From positions 62,001-126,000 of the forward strand of contig JAEURX010000036.1 in the NCBI GenBank assembly GCA_016788885.1: a stretch of 64,000 bases of DNA. The letters run 5' to 3'. Position numbers and translations under genes: made by a program. This DNA comes from Nitrospira sp. GTDB taxonomy: Bacteria > Nitrospirota > Nitrospiria > Nitrospirales > Nitrospiraceae. The notes below the pieces were generated by a model. It saw only the letters and a list, made by a program, of their open reading frames with translations, searched no databases and had not been told where the DNA came from. This document shows positions 11,105-21,808 of this stretch, piece by piece (position 1 is the stretch's first letter; every line of letters begins with the position of its first letter).

Positions 11105-13026
11105 GCCGAAACCTCCACCGATTCAAAAGGAAGCGTGAACGTAAACGTCGCACCCAAACCTTCACCATCGCTGTAGCCCTGGATGGAACCACCCAACTGC
11201 TTCGCCACCAGTGCGGCACTGTGCAAGCCCAGCCCATGTCCGTCCGGCCTGGTCGTAAAGCCCTGGGTGAAGAGGCGAGGCGCATGTTCCTGCGAAATCC
11301 CGACCCCGGTATCGATCACCTGAAACCGGACGAATCCCGCGCGATCGGAGTCCACTGCGAGACGAAGCGTGAGTCGTCGCACTGGCGCGCCGGACGGGGC
11401 CATCGCATTCGCGGCGTTACTGATCAGATTCACCAACACCTGAATGACTTGATGCCGGTCTGTGATCCCGTCCGGAACGTCTTCGTACTCCTCACGGATT
11501 TCACAGCGGCAGTTCTCCAGCGCGGATCGATTGATGGCCAGCGCCTGCTCCATCAAGTCCTGAAAATGCACCGGTTCACGGATGGCTCCACCGGGACGGG
11601 CGAGATCCACTTGTCGGGAAACGACCTGGCGCACGTGATCCACATTCCGGCTGAGACCACCCAGCTCCCGCTCCACGAACATCGAGTTCTGGTTGACGGT
11701 CTCTGCCAGCATGGAGAGATACGTAGGAATCTGCTTTCCCTGAGGGTCTTGAGACAGGAAGTGAGGTAAATCATGCCTGTGCGACTGCAGCATGGATGCA
11801 ACCAACGCCACGTCGCCGATCGGTGATTGTTTCACCGTGTTCATGACGACTTCGACGGAGACATTGATGCTATTCAGCACATTGCCCACGTTATGCAGCA
11901 CGGCGGAGGCGACATCGGCCATGCCCACCAGGCGCGACGTCTCGATCAACTGTCGGTTCAGTTCCTCCCGCTCATCCTGCACACGTTTACGGCGTTCGAT
12001 TTCAGTCTGAAGTGACTCATTGGTCTGCTCAAGCATCTGGTTTTGTGAAATCACCTTCGTACGGGACCGTTCGAGCTCACCAATCGCCTCGCGCAACTGC
12101 TTGTGGGCACGGTCGACGTCCGTCACATCGTGAAACGAAGCCACGACCCCGCGTAACCCGCCTTGGTCATCAAATATCGGCGTGCTGGTCACCGAGAAAG
12201 TTTGCCACTGCCGATCGTTGCTCCGGAACCCAAGACGACTGCCCTGCTGGGGCGCCTGAGACTTCTGCGCCCGTTCCCAGGGATACTCCTCGCCGGCCAC
12301 CAACGGCTGCCCCTGCTCATGAACCCACGCAAGTCGCGCCAATGGCTTTCCCAGGAGCGAGGTCAAGGCTTGACCCGTCAACCGGCAAAATGTGTCGTTG
12401 GTCAGCACAATCAACCCGGAGCGATCCAGCATCACCACTCCGTCGGTGAGACTGTCGAGTGCTGATTTGACACGGGAAGGAATGACCTGTGAGGGGTCCA
12501 GATGACGCAACGTGCGCTTTAGCAGCATGACATACCCAACAAAGCTGAGGAGGGCGACAGAAGCCACAAATCTTGGCCACGGTCCCAGGAACAGCCTGTC
12601 GCTCACGGAGGAGTCAGTGGTGCGGAAAGACAGCTGCAGAGTGCCCCAGTGTGCATTGGCATTATAGATCGGCACTTGAATATGGCTCAGTGTTGACCGG
12701 TGCCCCTCCGGCTGCACCCAATGCTGTACGTGATCGCCCGCGACAGCCAGCAGCTGCCCGTCCGAAAGCAGCAGGGCCGCCGACAGGATGTCGGCATTGC
12801 GTTGGACCAGCGCCTGCATTGCCGTCTCGATCGCCGGCAGTTGCCCGGAAGAGGCCAGCACCGAATACTGCACCGCGAGATTCTCACAGAGCGCCTGACG
12901 AGACTCAGAGACGTACCTGACCTGATCAGGGAATGATCCCACGAGCGCCTCTACGGCAAACATCGCACCAATGGTCAACGAAACGAGACAGAAGCTGAGA
13001 AAGAGAAGTGGCGACACGCGGCTCAT
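11101..13026 (-). CDS. membrane PAS sensor histidine kinase
   Basis: A 641-residue inner-membrane kinase. Helix 1 is about residues 7-27, a periplasmic sensor domain spans about 28-150, and helix 2 about 152-170. A PAS domain (about 185-305), a coiled coil and a HisKA-like helix follow, with His378 in the less common [11 protein letters not shown] box. The ATPase domain ends with DTGVGIS and [11 protein letters not shown]. Kinases with the HNVGN box are a recognised subgroup; the signal is unknown. Both ends are coupled by 4-base ATGA overlaps, to the giant surface protein upstream and the hybrid kinase downstream. This suggests that it monitors production or attachment of that protein. The partner for phosphotransfer is probably a receiver of the hybrid kinase. 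Confidence 0.92.
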
Positions 13027-16000
13027 GCTGCGCCTTTTTTGGATGAATACGGCGGCTGTTGAGTCACTGACGAGGCCCCCAATACACCGTGAAGACCTTC
13101 GAATTCAGCCTCTTCCGCCTGACGGGTTGCCTCGGTCTCCTGCGACCTGCGAGTCCGCTCCCGCCGGCTCAAGCTGACGACCGGCAACGGATCGAAGGCC
13201 CTCCAGGCGGGAATCGTCGCAAAGCAACTAGCCAAGAGGGCACCGCTCCGGATCGCCCAGGCCACAAATCCCACCGATAGCGCCGTTCCAGTCAGCGCGG
13301 TGACATGCGCCACCAAGGCCTGTTGCTTCTGGTTCTCGCCGATCGCCTCCTGAAGCAACACGGCGAGTTCATCCAGTTTGGTCATGAGGACTTCACTCAC
13401 TGATATCGTCGGCTCAAGACCAGCAGTACGATCAGACGCGACAAACTCGACCGGCACAATCGTGAAGGGATTCCGGATCTCGCCCTCGTCCTGTCGAGCG
13501 GCCAACGCGACTGTGGGGCGTTCATCCCTGTGCGAATTGTCGTCCCTTGGAGGCGCCGCGATGGCCGGTCTGCCCTCGGCGTGCTCGGCGAGAGATCGCG
13601 ACTCCATGGGGAGACCTTTGGCGGGAAGAGTCACACCACTCACGTCCTCCTGCGGAACAGATGGACTCGGCAGTTCGTGAGTCGGAGGAACAGACGCGAT
13701 GACAGGCGGCGGGGTCGTCGGGATCAACGAGGGAGGAAGCAACGGAACGGCGGAAGGGAGTCGCTCCGCCACATTCGTAACGGTGACCGCAATCATTTGC
13801 GTAGCCATGCCACCCTGACTGTCGGTGACACGGACCTGCACCACATAAACATTGTCGCCATTGGCATCCGCGGCGGCTTCGAAATCACGGGGTGCCACAA
13901 AGCTTAGCGCGCCCGTTGCCGCGTTGATCGTAAACAGGGCCTGGTCCGCACCGCCGCTGATGCCGTAGGTCAACGCCTGTGCAGGAATATCCACGTCAGC
14001 TCCGGTCACTACGGTAATCCCGATCACATTTTCGGCAACATTGATCGACGCCGTCGCCCCTCCTCCGTCGCTGATGATCGTCGGCGCATCGTTCACCGCA
14101 GCGATCGTGAGGGTCACGGTCGTGGTGCCGATCGAGCCCCCCGCCCCGTCGCTGACGGTAAACGTGAACGAATCGCTGAGGGTCTCCGACCCATCGTGAA
14201 CATAGGTCACACGGTTGGCCGCAATATCCGCCTGTGTAAACGTCGTGGCGGAAACCCCTGGGGCTGTCGTTAGTTCCAGACGACCATGGGCAGGGCTCGT
14301 CCCGACGGAGAATCTGAGCTGAGCCGCGGAATTGTCGACATCCACCACCGCGAGCTCCGCACTCGTAATCCTGTCGACGCCCCCTTCGGCCACATTGCTC
14401 CCGCTGTTGGTGGCAACCACCGGCGCATCATTGACGGCCGTGACATTGACGGTGAGGGTATTGGGCGTGGGGTCATAGGCGTTGTTGCTATCCCGCACCG
14501 AGAACGTGAACCGGGCATAGCCCGTCCCATTGGCATTGGCCGCCGGCGTGAACACCAGGTTCCCCGCCGCCACGTCGGCCGTCGTGATCACCTGGCCTGC
14601 CGTCACCGCCGTGCCCGACAGGGTCAGCGTCCCGGCCGTCGGCAGCGTCTCGATCCGCACCGCACTGAAGCTGTCGCCCGCGTCCACATCGCTGAACCCA
14701 AAGTTCGCGGTGGTGAAGGTCTGGGTCGTATCCTCGTTGATGGTCACCGTGGCGTTGGTCCCCGCCGGCGCTTCGTTCACGTTGGTCACCGTGATCGTAA
14801 AGGTCTCGTCGTAGGTCAGGCCACCCCGGTCCGTCACCCGCACCGTCACGCTGTGGCTGGTCGCCGCTTCGTAGTTCAACAGGGTTCCGTTGGCCACCGT
14901 GAGGGCGCCGGTCGTCCGGTTGATCGCAAACCGCCCACCGGCGTTGTTGGTGAGCGTATAACTCTTGGTATCCCCGGCGTCCACGTCGCTCCCGGTCACG
15001 GTCCCCACCACGGTCCCGTTCGCCGCGTTCTCCGCCACCGTGCTCGCCGACAGGCTCAGATCCGTCGGAGATTCATTCACATTCGTCACAGTGACGGCTA
15101 AGGCCTGCGTGTCGGTTCCTCCGTTTCCGTCGGAGACCTGCACCGTGACGTTGTAGACATTATTCGCGCCGTTGTCCGTCGGCACTTCATAGTTGGGCGC
15201 AGCGACAAAACTCAATGCGCCCGTGCTGCTGTTGATCGCAAATTTCGTGGCGTCCGCCCCGCCGCTGATCGAATAGGTGAGCGTCTGCCTGGTATCGCCG
15301 TCGGTAGCCCTCACGGTCGTGACCGCAGTGGTATTTTCCGCAACACTGATTGATGCAGTCGTCCCGCCACCGTTGCTGGTGATCGTGGGAGTGGCTTCAT
15401 TCACGTCGGTCAAATTGATGGTAAAGGTCTCGTCGTAGATCAGCCCGCCGCTGTCCGTCACCCGCACCGTCACGTTGTGACTGGTCGCCGCTTCATAATT
15501 GAGCAACGTCCCGTTCGCCACGGTCACGACACCCGTGCTGTTGTTGATGGCGAAGCGACCGCCGGCACTGTCCGTCAAGGAGTACGTCTTGGTATCTCCG
15601 GTGTCGACATCGCTGCCGCTGACGATGCCCACCACCGTGCCGTTCGCGGCGTTCTCCGCCACGGTATTCGCCGAGAGGCTGAGATCCGTCGGCGCGTCGT
15701 TGATGGGCGTCACGCTCACGTCGATCGTATCGGTGGCACTGGAGAATGCCGTCGTCCCCCCGTTACTCGCCGTGGTGACTTTGGCGCCCACCGCCCCGCT
15801 CGTCTGGTCCCACGCCCGCACCGTCAGCGCTGCCGTACTTGTCCCGTTATAATCGGCGTTCGGAGAGAAGTAGAGGCGCGTGCTCCCGTTATCGGCGAGC
15901 AGCAGCGCCGAGGTGTCGCTCACCGTTCCCACCGCCGTCCACGTCGAGCCCCCGTTCGTCGTGTAGTACCACGTCCCGTTTGTCTCATTGCTCCCCATGA

Positions 16001-19000
16001 TCGCGATGCCCTTCGCCGCCCCGCTGTCCACGTCCGTGATCCCACCCGTGAACGCACTCACCAGGGAACCTACAGCCCCACTGGGCGCACCCGCATCCTC
16101 CGTCACAGTCACACTCAATGCCGTGTCCGCCAACACCGGCGCATCATTCGCTGGCGTAATATCGACCGTCATCACAGCCGCAGCCCCGATTTCCGTATTC
16201 CGTTCGTAGGACACCAGTTGGAGGTTATCGAAGTTAGTCTGCATGACGACCCCCACCAGTCGTATCTGCAGCGCCTGGCCATTCAATGCCGGGAATCCAG
16301 CGCCGCTGACCTGCAACGTCGCTTGCACCAAAGAGCCCTGGACTTCGGTTACCTGGCTCTGGTCGATGAAGCCCAACCGTGTGCCGCCGGCCCACAGTTC
16401 AACGCTGTACTCGCTCACCGGCTGATCAAGCCGCCACCCGATACTCAGACTAAGCGAGTAATCGTTCGTCGAGTTGAAAGTGGTCCCCAAGGTCTGCGCC
16501 AGGTACGTGCCATCCTGCTCGACATAGAATGTATTGTCATGGTCGACGCTGAACTGCCTTGCACCCACGTTCTGCACGCCGGCGGCAAACCCTGAAACCG
16601 TGTGCAGTGTCCATCCGGTCGCACCTTGCTGCCACGTCCCTTCAGACATGACGTCTGCTTCAGCGTTAGGGTTGGCAATCGTAATCGATGTGCCCTGAAG
16701 CGGCGCAAAGCTGAATTGCGCATAATCATTGTGCTGGTTCCCAACCCCTGGGACACCGTACCCGTCATACCCGCTTTGCTCTGAGACCGGTACATAGCGC
16801 AGATTCCCCCCATCGATGGCGGCTTTCGTGATGATCTGGCTCACCACAACCGACTTCCAGTCCCCATCCACCAATGTTTGCAGAGTGCCCGCCACCGGTA
16901 GCGACTGGATCTGCACTGCGCTGTTTGCCGTCATAGCCGAATCCACATCCGACACGTTGAACTGACCCCACGTGAGCACAAGCGGCGTGTCTTCGACACC
17001 GGTGGCTGAACCACCAGTAGAGATCGGCGCATCGTTGACGGCTGTGACATTGATGGTGAGGGTATTGGGCGCGGAATCGTAGGCGTTGGCGCTATCCCTG
17101 ACCGAGAAGGTGACAGTGGCATAGCCGGCTCCAGTGGCGTTGGCCGCCGGCGTAAACAACAGATTGCCCGCACTGATATCCGCCGCCGTCACGACTTGCC
17201 CGGCCGTGACGGAGACCCCGGATAGGGTCAGCGTCCCCGCGCCCGGCACCGTGTCGATCCGCACGGCACTGAGACTCTCACCGGCATCCACATCGCTGAA
17301 CCCAAAGTCGGCGGTTGTCAGCGTACGCGCCGTGTCTTCAGTGACCGTGATCGTGGCATCGGTCCCCGTCGGCGCTTCATTGACATTGGTCAGGTTGATC
17401 GTGAAGATTTCGTCGTAGGTCAGCCCCCCGCTATCCGTCACTCGCGCGGTCACGTTATGGCTGGTGGCGCTCTCGTAGTTCAGCAGCGCACCGTTGGCTA
17501 CAGTAAGCACGCCCGTGCTGCTGTTGATCGCGAAGCGGCCCCCGGCGGTATCCGTCAAACTGTAGGCCTTCGTATCGCCACTGTCTGGATCGGTGCCGCT
17601 GATCGTCCCCACCACGGTTCCATTCGCAGCATTCTCTGCCACGGTGCTCGCCGACAAACTCAGATCCGCCGGGGCATCGTTGACCGCGGTCACCGTCAAT
17701 GCAGCGGTATCACTCATCGTGCTGTAGGCAGTCGCGCCACCACCTGTGCCGGTCCCTGCAACCTGTATATTGTCGACATGCAGGCGGCCCATGGAGTCAC
17801 TTCCGCTGACGATAAAGCGAATCTGCGTATTGGCATTGGCATAGGCACTGATGTCGGCTTTGTAACTCTGTGCCTTCCCATCCGTCGCATCGATCGCAAA
17901 GGTCTGAAGCGTCGCCCAGGTCTTCCCGTCATACACCTCAACAGACACCGCGCCTTTGGTGCCGCCGCCATGTTGACGGATGTAGTCGAACGACAGCGTG
18001 GCGGAGGTGACCGAGCTCAGATCGACCTGTCGGCTCGCGCCACGAGAGAGGAAATCGGTTTCAATCTGCAAGGAATTGTCGGTCAGCCCGGCATAACTAT
18101 TCACCATGACCATGCCGCCGCCCGTCCCGTCAGCTTCTCCCAGTTCCTGCCAGGAGCCGCCCCACTTGACCGTTCCATCATTATTTGAATAGGACACCGT
18201 TGTGAACTGGTCCAGCACGGTTGAGGTGGTGATCAGACTGCCGGTGCCGCCGTTGATGCCGCTCGTCTGATCCCAGGCGTGAAAGGTAATGGCATCACTC
18301 ATGGTGCCGTTGTAGTCGGCATTGGCCTGAAAATAGATCCGAGCGGTGCCGTCTCCGGCGAGGAGTCGCGCACTCGCGTCGCTGACGGCTCCCAACGTGC
18401 TCCATGTGGCACCGTCGTTCGTGCTAAACCACCAGGTGCCGTTACTCGTATTCGCACCGGTAATAGCAATGCCGAGCTTGGCACCGGCATCCCCATCCGT
18501 CACATTGTCGACCTGTCCGGAGGGGCTGGCGAAATCCACGAGCGACGAGACCAACGTTCCGACCGCGCCCGACGGAGCCCCGGCATCTTCGTTGAGCGCG
18601 GTGAGCGTAGGACTTTTCGACGCATCCAGAACCGGTGCGCCTAACAACCCGACCCAGTTCATCTGGGTTTGATCATCGATCGCAATCCTGGTTTCGATGG
18701 CGCCGGCCTTGACCTCCAGAACCCAGTCGCCGCCGAGGGAAGCATAGCCCGTCAGATCATCGCTCGCCTCCACATCTGCTCCGGTGAGTTCAGCGAGCCG
18801 AGCAACCGCCTCCTGGCCCACTTCACCCTCGGCAAAATTGCACCCGTACACGAGAATGTCCGCCTGCTCCGAGAGAGACTGCTGAATTGTCGCGAACGCA
18901 TCCGCGTAACGAGTCGACATTGATTCGGCGTTCAACGTGCCGGTGCCCAATTGCAGTGTTCCTGCGTCACCGTGCGAAATGAGATGAATGGCGTCGATGC

Positions 19001-19436
19001 CCGATCGTCCGGCCAACGACTCGGCGATCTGCTCGACCCCGTCTCGAGAGGCATCCAACACCACAACATCCACATTGGGCCCCATACCCGCAACCAGGGT
19101 TTGATAGTCCGGAACCGTGGGATCGACGAAGACCACTTCTGTCGCAGACTCACCGGGACTGTAAGAAGCCATTGCGCTGAGAAGTTCCTGAGACGCCTGT
19201 TGCTCAGGCGTCGTACGATCGACAGCCCCCTCCGACGAGACCGCCGTCTCAGCCTGGTCCTGTGCCACTTGCTCGGATTTGACCTCGGCCGCGGTCGCCG
19301 CCGCCGCCGCATCAAACATCAACCGTTGCTCGAGGGATAGGAGAGATTGCTTGAAGGCAGACGGAGCCGCGAGGGGCGATGGCCGCTGTGACGGTTCATC
19401 CTCCCTGCGGAGATACTTTTTGAAAAAATTGAACAT
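13023..19436 (-). CDS. giant cadherin-repeat surface protein with LEPR-type leader and DUF4347 domain
   Basis: A 2137-residue predicted secreted adhesin. The N-terminus has no ordinary signal peptide. It carries a basic stretch (FFKKYLRRED) and then LEQRLMFDA at 35-43, which resembles the LEPR-XLL motif of large exported proteins. A DUF4347 domain (about 100-240) follows, with an ISHG His155 and a YGCN Cys199 arranged like a caspase/CHAT-type dyad. Residues about 260-1885 are beta-sandwich repeats: cadherin-like units (SLSA.TVAENAANGTVVG...) and tandem-95-like units (NEAP.GT.ATITVTEDT...). A Pro-rich linker, a coiled coil and two hydrophobic segments (VGFVAWAIRSGALLAS; FATIPAWRAFDPLPVV) close the protein. 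It is coupled to two kinase genes and lies downstream of export genes. Calcium-binding DVD/DVN motifs between repeats support an extracellular role; the ligand is unknown. Confidence 0.9.
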   Translation of the reverse strand: MFNFFKKYLRREDEPSQRPSPLAAPSAFKQSLLSLEQRLMFDAAAAATAAEVKSEQVAQDQAETAVSSEGAVDRTTPEQQASQELLSAMASYSPGESATEVVFVDPTVPDYQTLVAGMGPNVDVVVLDASRDGVEQIAESLAGRSGIDAIHLISHGDAGTLQLGTGTLNAESMSTRYADAFATIQQSLSEQADILVYGCNFAEGEVGQEAVARLAELTGADVEASDDLTGYASLGGDWVLEVKAGAIETRIAIDDQTQMNWVGLLGAPVLDASKSPTLTALNEDAGAPSGAVGTLVSSLVDFASPSGQVDNVTDGDAGAKLGIAITGANTSNGTWWFSTNDGATWSTLGAVSDASARLLAGDGTARIYFQANADYNGTMSDAITFHAWDQTSGINGGTGSLITTSTVLDQFTTVSYSNNDGTVKWGGSWQELGEADGTGGGMVMVNSYAGLTDNSLQIETDFLSRGASRQVDLSSVTSATLSFDYIRQHGGGTKGAVSVEVYDGKTWATLQTFAIDATDGKAQSYKADISAYANANTQIRFIVSGSDSMGRLHVDNIQVAGTGTGGGATAYSTMSDTAALTVTAVNDAPADLSLSASTVAENAANGTVVGTISGTDPDSGDTKAYSLTDTAGGRFAINSSTGVLTVANGALLNYESATSHNVTARVTDSGGLTYDEIFTINLTNVNEAPTGTDATITVTEDTARTLTTADFGFSDVDAGESLSAVRIDTVPGAGTLTLSGVSVTAGQVVTAADISAGNLLFTPAANATGAGYATVTFSVRDSANAYDSAPNTLTINVTAVNDAPISTGGSATGVEDTPLVLTWGQFNVSDVDSAMTANSAVQIQSLPVAGTLQTLVDGDWKSVVVSQIITKAAIDGGNLRYVPVSEQSGYDGYGVPGVGNQHNDYAQFSFAPLQGTSITIANPNAEADVMSEGTWQQGATGWTLHTVSGFAAGVQNVGARQFSVDHDNTFYVEQDGTYLAQTLGTTFNSTNDYSLSLSIGWRLDQPVSEYSVELWAGGTRLGFIDQSQVTEVQGSLVQATLQVSGAGFPALNGQALQIRLVGVVMQTNFDNLQLVSYERNTEIGAAAVMTVDITPANDAPVLADTALSVTVTEDAGAPSGAVGSLVSAFTGGITDVDSGAAKGIAIMGSNETNGTWYYTTNGGSTWTAVGTVSDTSALLLADNGSTRLYFSPNADYNGTSTAALTVRAWDQTSGAVGAKVTTASNGGTTAFSSATDTIDVSVTPINDAPTDLSLSANTVAENAANGTVVGIVSGSDVDTGDTKTYSLTDSAGGRFAINNSTGVVTVANGTLLNYEAATSHNVTVRVTDSGGLIYDETFTINLTDVNEATPTITSNGGGTTASISVAENTTAVTTVRATDGDTRQTLTYSISGGADATKFAINSSTGALSFVAAPNYEVPTDNGANNVYNVTVQVSDGNGGTDTQALAVTVTNVNESPTDLSLSASTVAENAANGTVVGTVTGSDVDAGDTKSYTLTNNAGGRFAINRTTGALTVANGTLLNYEAATSHSVTVRVTDRGGLTYDETFTITVTNVNEAPAGTNATVTINEDTTQTFTTANFGFSDVDAGDSFSAVRIETLPTAGTLTLSGTAVTAGQVITTADVAAGNLVFTPAANANGTGYARFTFSVRDSNNAYDPTPNTLTVNVTAVNDAPVVATNSGSNVAEGGVDRITSAELAVVDVDNSAAQLRFSVGTSPAHGRLELTTAPGVSATTFTQADIAANRVTYVHDGSETLSDSFTFTVSDGAGGSIGTTTVTLTIAAVNDAPTIISDGGGATASINVAENVIGITVVTGADVDIPAQALTYGISGGADQALFTINAATGALSFVAPRDFEAAADANGDNVYVVQVRVTDSQGGMATQMIAVTVTNVAERLPSAVPLLPPSLIPTTPPPVIASVPPTHELPSPSVPQEDVSGVTLPAKGLPMESRSLAEHAEGRPAIAAPPRDDNSHRDERPTVALAARQDEGEIRNPFTIVPVEFVASDRTAGLEPTISVSEVLMTKLDELAVLLQEAIGENQKQQALVAHVTALTGTALSVGFVAWAIRSGALLASCFATIPAWRAFDPLPVVSLSRRERTRRSQETEATRQAEEAEFEGLHGVLGASSVTQQPPYSSKKGAA
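14755..15075 (-). repeat. cadherin-unit DNA repeat, copy C
   Basis: One of three long in-frame direct repeats inside the giant gene, each encoding a cadherin unit with the pattern VAENAANGTVVG, GGRFAIN, NYE.ATSH and DE.FTI. It is closely similar at the DNA level to 15385-15700 and 17365-17690. Boundaries are approximate. Confidence 0.8.
15385..15700 (-). repeat. cadherin-unit DNA repeat, copy B
   Basis: This is the second of the three cadherin-unit direct repeats in the giant surface-protein gene. Long runs match the other copies base for base, for example around the AENAANGTVVG codons near 15630-15665. Boundaries are approximate. Confidence 0.8.
17365..17690 (-). repeat. cadherin-unit DNA repeat, copy A
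   Basis: This is the third cadherin-unit copy, nearest the N-terminus (about residues 582-690). It is followed, in transcription order, by a tandem-95-like unit (about 17040-17365) that itself recurs at about 14430-14755, so the A-unit and its partner look duplicated together. Confidence 0.8.
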
Positions 19437-19666
19437 ACCGCTGCCTTAGTCTCGTGAAGACACAAGATCCCACATCTTTCTCGGTCGAACAGGGGGCAGC
19501 CTGAAGGGCTGCAGCAAGGAGACGTCCGATTGATCCGGGGTTGAAACTGCTCAGGCAGTAACGACCAATGACGGTGACGAATGGACAGCGGCCGCCATCA
19601 GGGGGAAAGGGTGGATCGTCGCGGCGAAATCGATCCTCGCTCGGCACACGACTCCGGCGATCGTGA

Positions 19667-21805
19667 TCAGAGACCACTCTCGCGAATGATGACCGCCACG
19701 ACTCGGTCCCATACTCGAGCGACCAGGCTCTGGGGTTTTCCGGAGACGTGGAGCAGTCCGGTCACGACTTGGTCCGCCCGCACAACCTCATCCAGGACTT
19801 CAAGTTCAACGCGGTAGACCGATTGCTCCGCCTGTAGTCGACCATGCGAATCTTTTCGTACCGGCACGGCGCCACCATAGATCGAAGCCAGGTAGGGCAC
19901 GGAAACGTCCTGCTCGTCCACATCCCGAATTTCGGTGACCCGGGCGCGAGAGGCCTGACGCGTCACATCGTTTGGAATGAAACGCGCTTCCTGCCCGACC
20001 GCCAACGCGTCCACATCTTCAACGGGTGCAAGGGCCGCAATCATGGCCGTGCGGGAATTCACCACGTACGCGACCGCCAGCTTCTCGTTGATCCACCGGC
20101 CGGGATACAGCGAATCGGCCTGGTCAACCACCACACCATCAATGGGTGCCTGCAGCACGAGGCGCTGCTGCTTCTCCGCAACCCCGTCCAACTCAACAAG
20201 TTTCGATCGCAACGACTCGGCGAGGACCTGACCTTGAATACGATCCTCTTCGTAGCCAGCCTGACGTTGAAGCCTGAAATCCAAGAGCTCCACCTGAGTC
20301 CGCGTCAACTGGGCATCCTTGGCCAATTTCGGATTTTCGAGGACGACCAACGTGTCTCCGGCTCGCACCGACTGCCCCGCATGCACCGACACCGACACGA
20401 TCCGTCCCGGTCCGGGGGGATAGACCGTCGCGTACGACCCGGCCTGTAACACCGCGGGAATGGCCACGCGACTGGCCCAGGGAAGACAGGCCAGTAACAG
20501 CATCGTGCCCAAGACACTCATCGTCACCGCAAAACGACCGGTGCGGGCAAATGCGGCACGACGACTCCACCAGGCCTTGATTTCCCGCCAGACAGGCAGG
20601 CAAATGAAAAACAGGATCTCGACCAGAAACAGCAGGATCCCCAGAATCTTGAAAAAATAGTGATAGACCGTCAGGGCAATCCCGGTGAACAGGACAAGGC
20701 GATACAGCCAGATGCTCCAGGCATAGCCGACCAGCACTTGTCTGCTGGAGGGCCCAACGGCTTCAGGCGGAGGCACACCCGGCGAAAAGAGCAGCTCCCG
20801 CATCCGCCACTGGCCGAAGGCAAAGGCTCGATCCTGAAGATTAGGAATCCCAAGCCAGTCTGCGAGAAGGTAATATCCATCAAACCTCATCAAGGGGTTG
20901 AGGTTAATGGCGAGGCTCATCACCCAACTTGTCGTCGCCACGACGAACACAACACTTCGGAGCAGTCCGTCCGGCAGGAACCCCCACAACAACGTCGCAA
21001 CCGCAGCGAGTCCAAGTTCGGCAACCACTCCGGCCGCAGCGATCCACAGCCGCTTCCGCCTCGAGTTGAGCCGATACGCATCACTGATGTCCGAATAGAG
21101 CACCGGCATCATCACCATCAAGGCCACACCAATCGTGGGCACTCGACACCCGAACCGGGTCGCCGTATACGCATGCCCCAATTCATGCACCACCTTGACG
21201 GCGCAGAAGACCGCGCCATACATCAGAGCTCCCTGCCAGTTGAAAAAATGCAGGAAGGTTGAACTGAAGGTGTCCCACTGCTGCCCCACCAGAAAAAGGC
21301 CGATGGCGCCAATCACTCCAAACACCCATGCCGCCATGGGTGTATAGAACGGCGCCACCATGGGCAGGGTGGCCTGTAGAAAACTGTGCGGGCGTACTAG
21401 GGGAATTTTGATGAACAGATAGTGATGCAGGAGCCACTGCCACCACACATGATGGCGTGCCGCTTCCTGCTCGACGAAGTCTTTGACTTGCCCGCTGGCC
21501 GATTGCTCCGTGAGGTTGTTCGCGTACAAAAACCTCACCAGGTCTTCGACATCCTCCGCACCAATGCGCGACGTGGTATCACGCCTGGTCACGGCGACGA
21601 GTTGCTCCACGGTTCCGGACGACCAGCGCTGCAAGAGCTGGTATACCAGCCACTCGATCTGAAAGTACTTGTTGCGGACGGGATCGACGATCGTCCAGGT
21701 CGGCACCCCTTCCGGCGTGGGCGCGCCTCGGACAAACTGCAGATTCCTTCTCAGCGGAGGCAGCTTGCGTGCTTGTGGTGGAGACACTGGCGCCGGGCCG
21801 GCCAT
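19667..21805 (-). CDS. M50-type membrane metalloprotease fused to HlyD-like adaptor
   Basis: A 712-residue membrane protein. After a soluble N-terminal region, several helices from about residue 145 include a zinc-protease motif HELGH at 207-211 and a later NPLMRFDGYY whose Asp matches the third zinc ligand of site-2-type (M50) proteases. After about residue 440 the chain becomes a HlyD-like adaptor with a lipoyl-type hairpin (SVHAGQSVRAGDTLVVLENP) and a beta-barrel. Such M50-HlyD fusions belong with periplasmic adaptors in export operons. It starts 3 bases after the GAF-HlyD gene and lies 230 bases ahead of the giant surface-protein gene. Its likely job is export or processing of that protein. 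I see no ABC ATPase that would take this place. Confidence 0.88.
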   Translation of the reverse strand: MAGPAPVSPPQARKLPPLRRNLQFVRGAPTPEGVPTWTIVDPVRNKYFQIEWLVYQLLQRWSSGTVEQLVAVTRRDTTSRIGAEDVEDLVRFLYANNLTEQSASGQVKDFVEQEAARHHVWWQWLLHHYLFIKIPLVRPHSFLQATLPMVAPFYTPMAAWVFGVIGAIGLFLVGQQWDTFSSTFLHFFNWQGALMYGAVFCAVKVVHELGHAYTATRFGCRVPTIGVALMVMMPVLYSDISDAYRLNSRRKRLWIAAAGVVAELGLAAVATLLWGFLPDGLLRSVVFVVATTSWVMSLAINLNPLMRFDGYYLLADWLGIPNLQDRAFAFGQWRMRELLFSPGVPPPEAVGPSSRQVLVGYAWSIWLYRLVLFTGIALTVYHYFFKILGILLFLVEILFFICLPVWREIKAWWSRRAAFARTGRFAVTMSVLGTMLLLACLPWASRVAIPAVLQAGSYATVYPPGPGRIVSVSVHAGQSVRAGDTLVVLENPKLAKDAQLTRTQVELLDFRLQRQAGYEEDRIQGQVLAESLRSKLVELDGVAEKQQRLVLQAPIDGVVVDQADSLYPGRWINEKLAVAYVVNSRTAMIAALAPVEDVDALAVGQEARFIPNDVTRQASRARVTEIRDVDEQDVSVPYLASIYGGAVPVRKDSHGRLQAEQSVYRVELEVLDEVVRADQVVTGLLHVSGKPQSLVARVWDRVVAVIIRESGL

Positions 21806-21808
21806 CGG

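Noticed and set aside
14286-18188. Several long Arg/His-rich plus-strand frames opposite the giant gene
   Set aside because: These are reverse-strand reflections of the repetitive cadherin codons, with biased composition and no ribosome sites.
19396-19677. 93-codon minus-strand frame across the boundary between the M50 gene and the giant gene
   Set aside because: No ribosome site or similarity; it overlaps both real genes.
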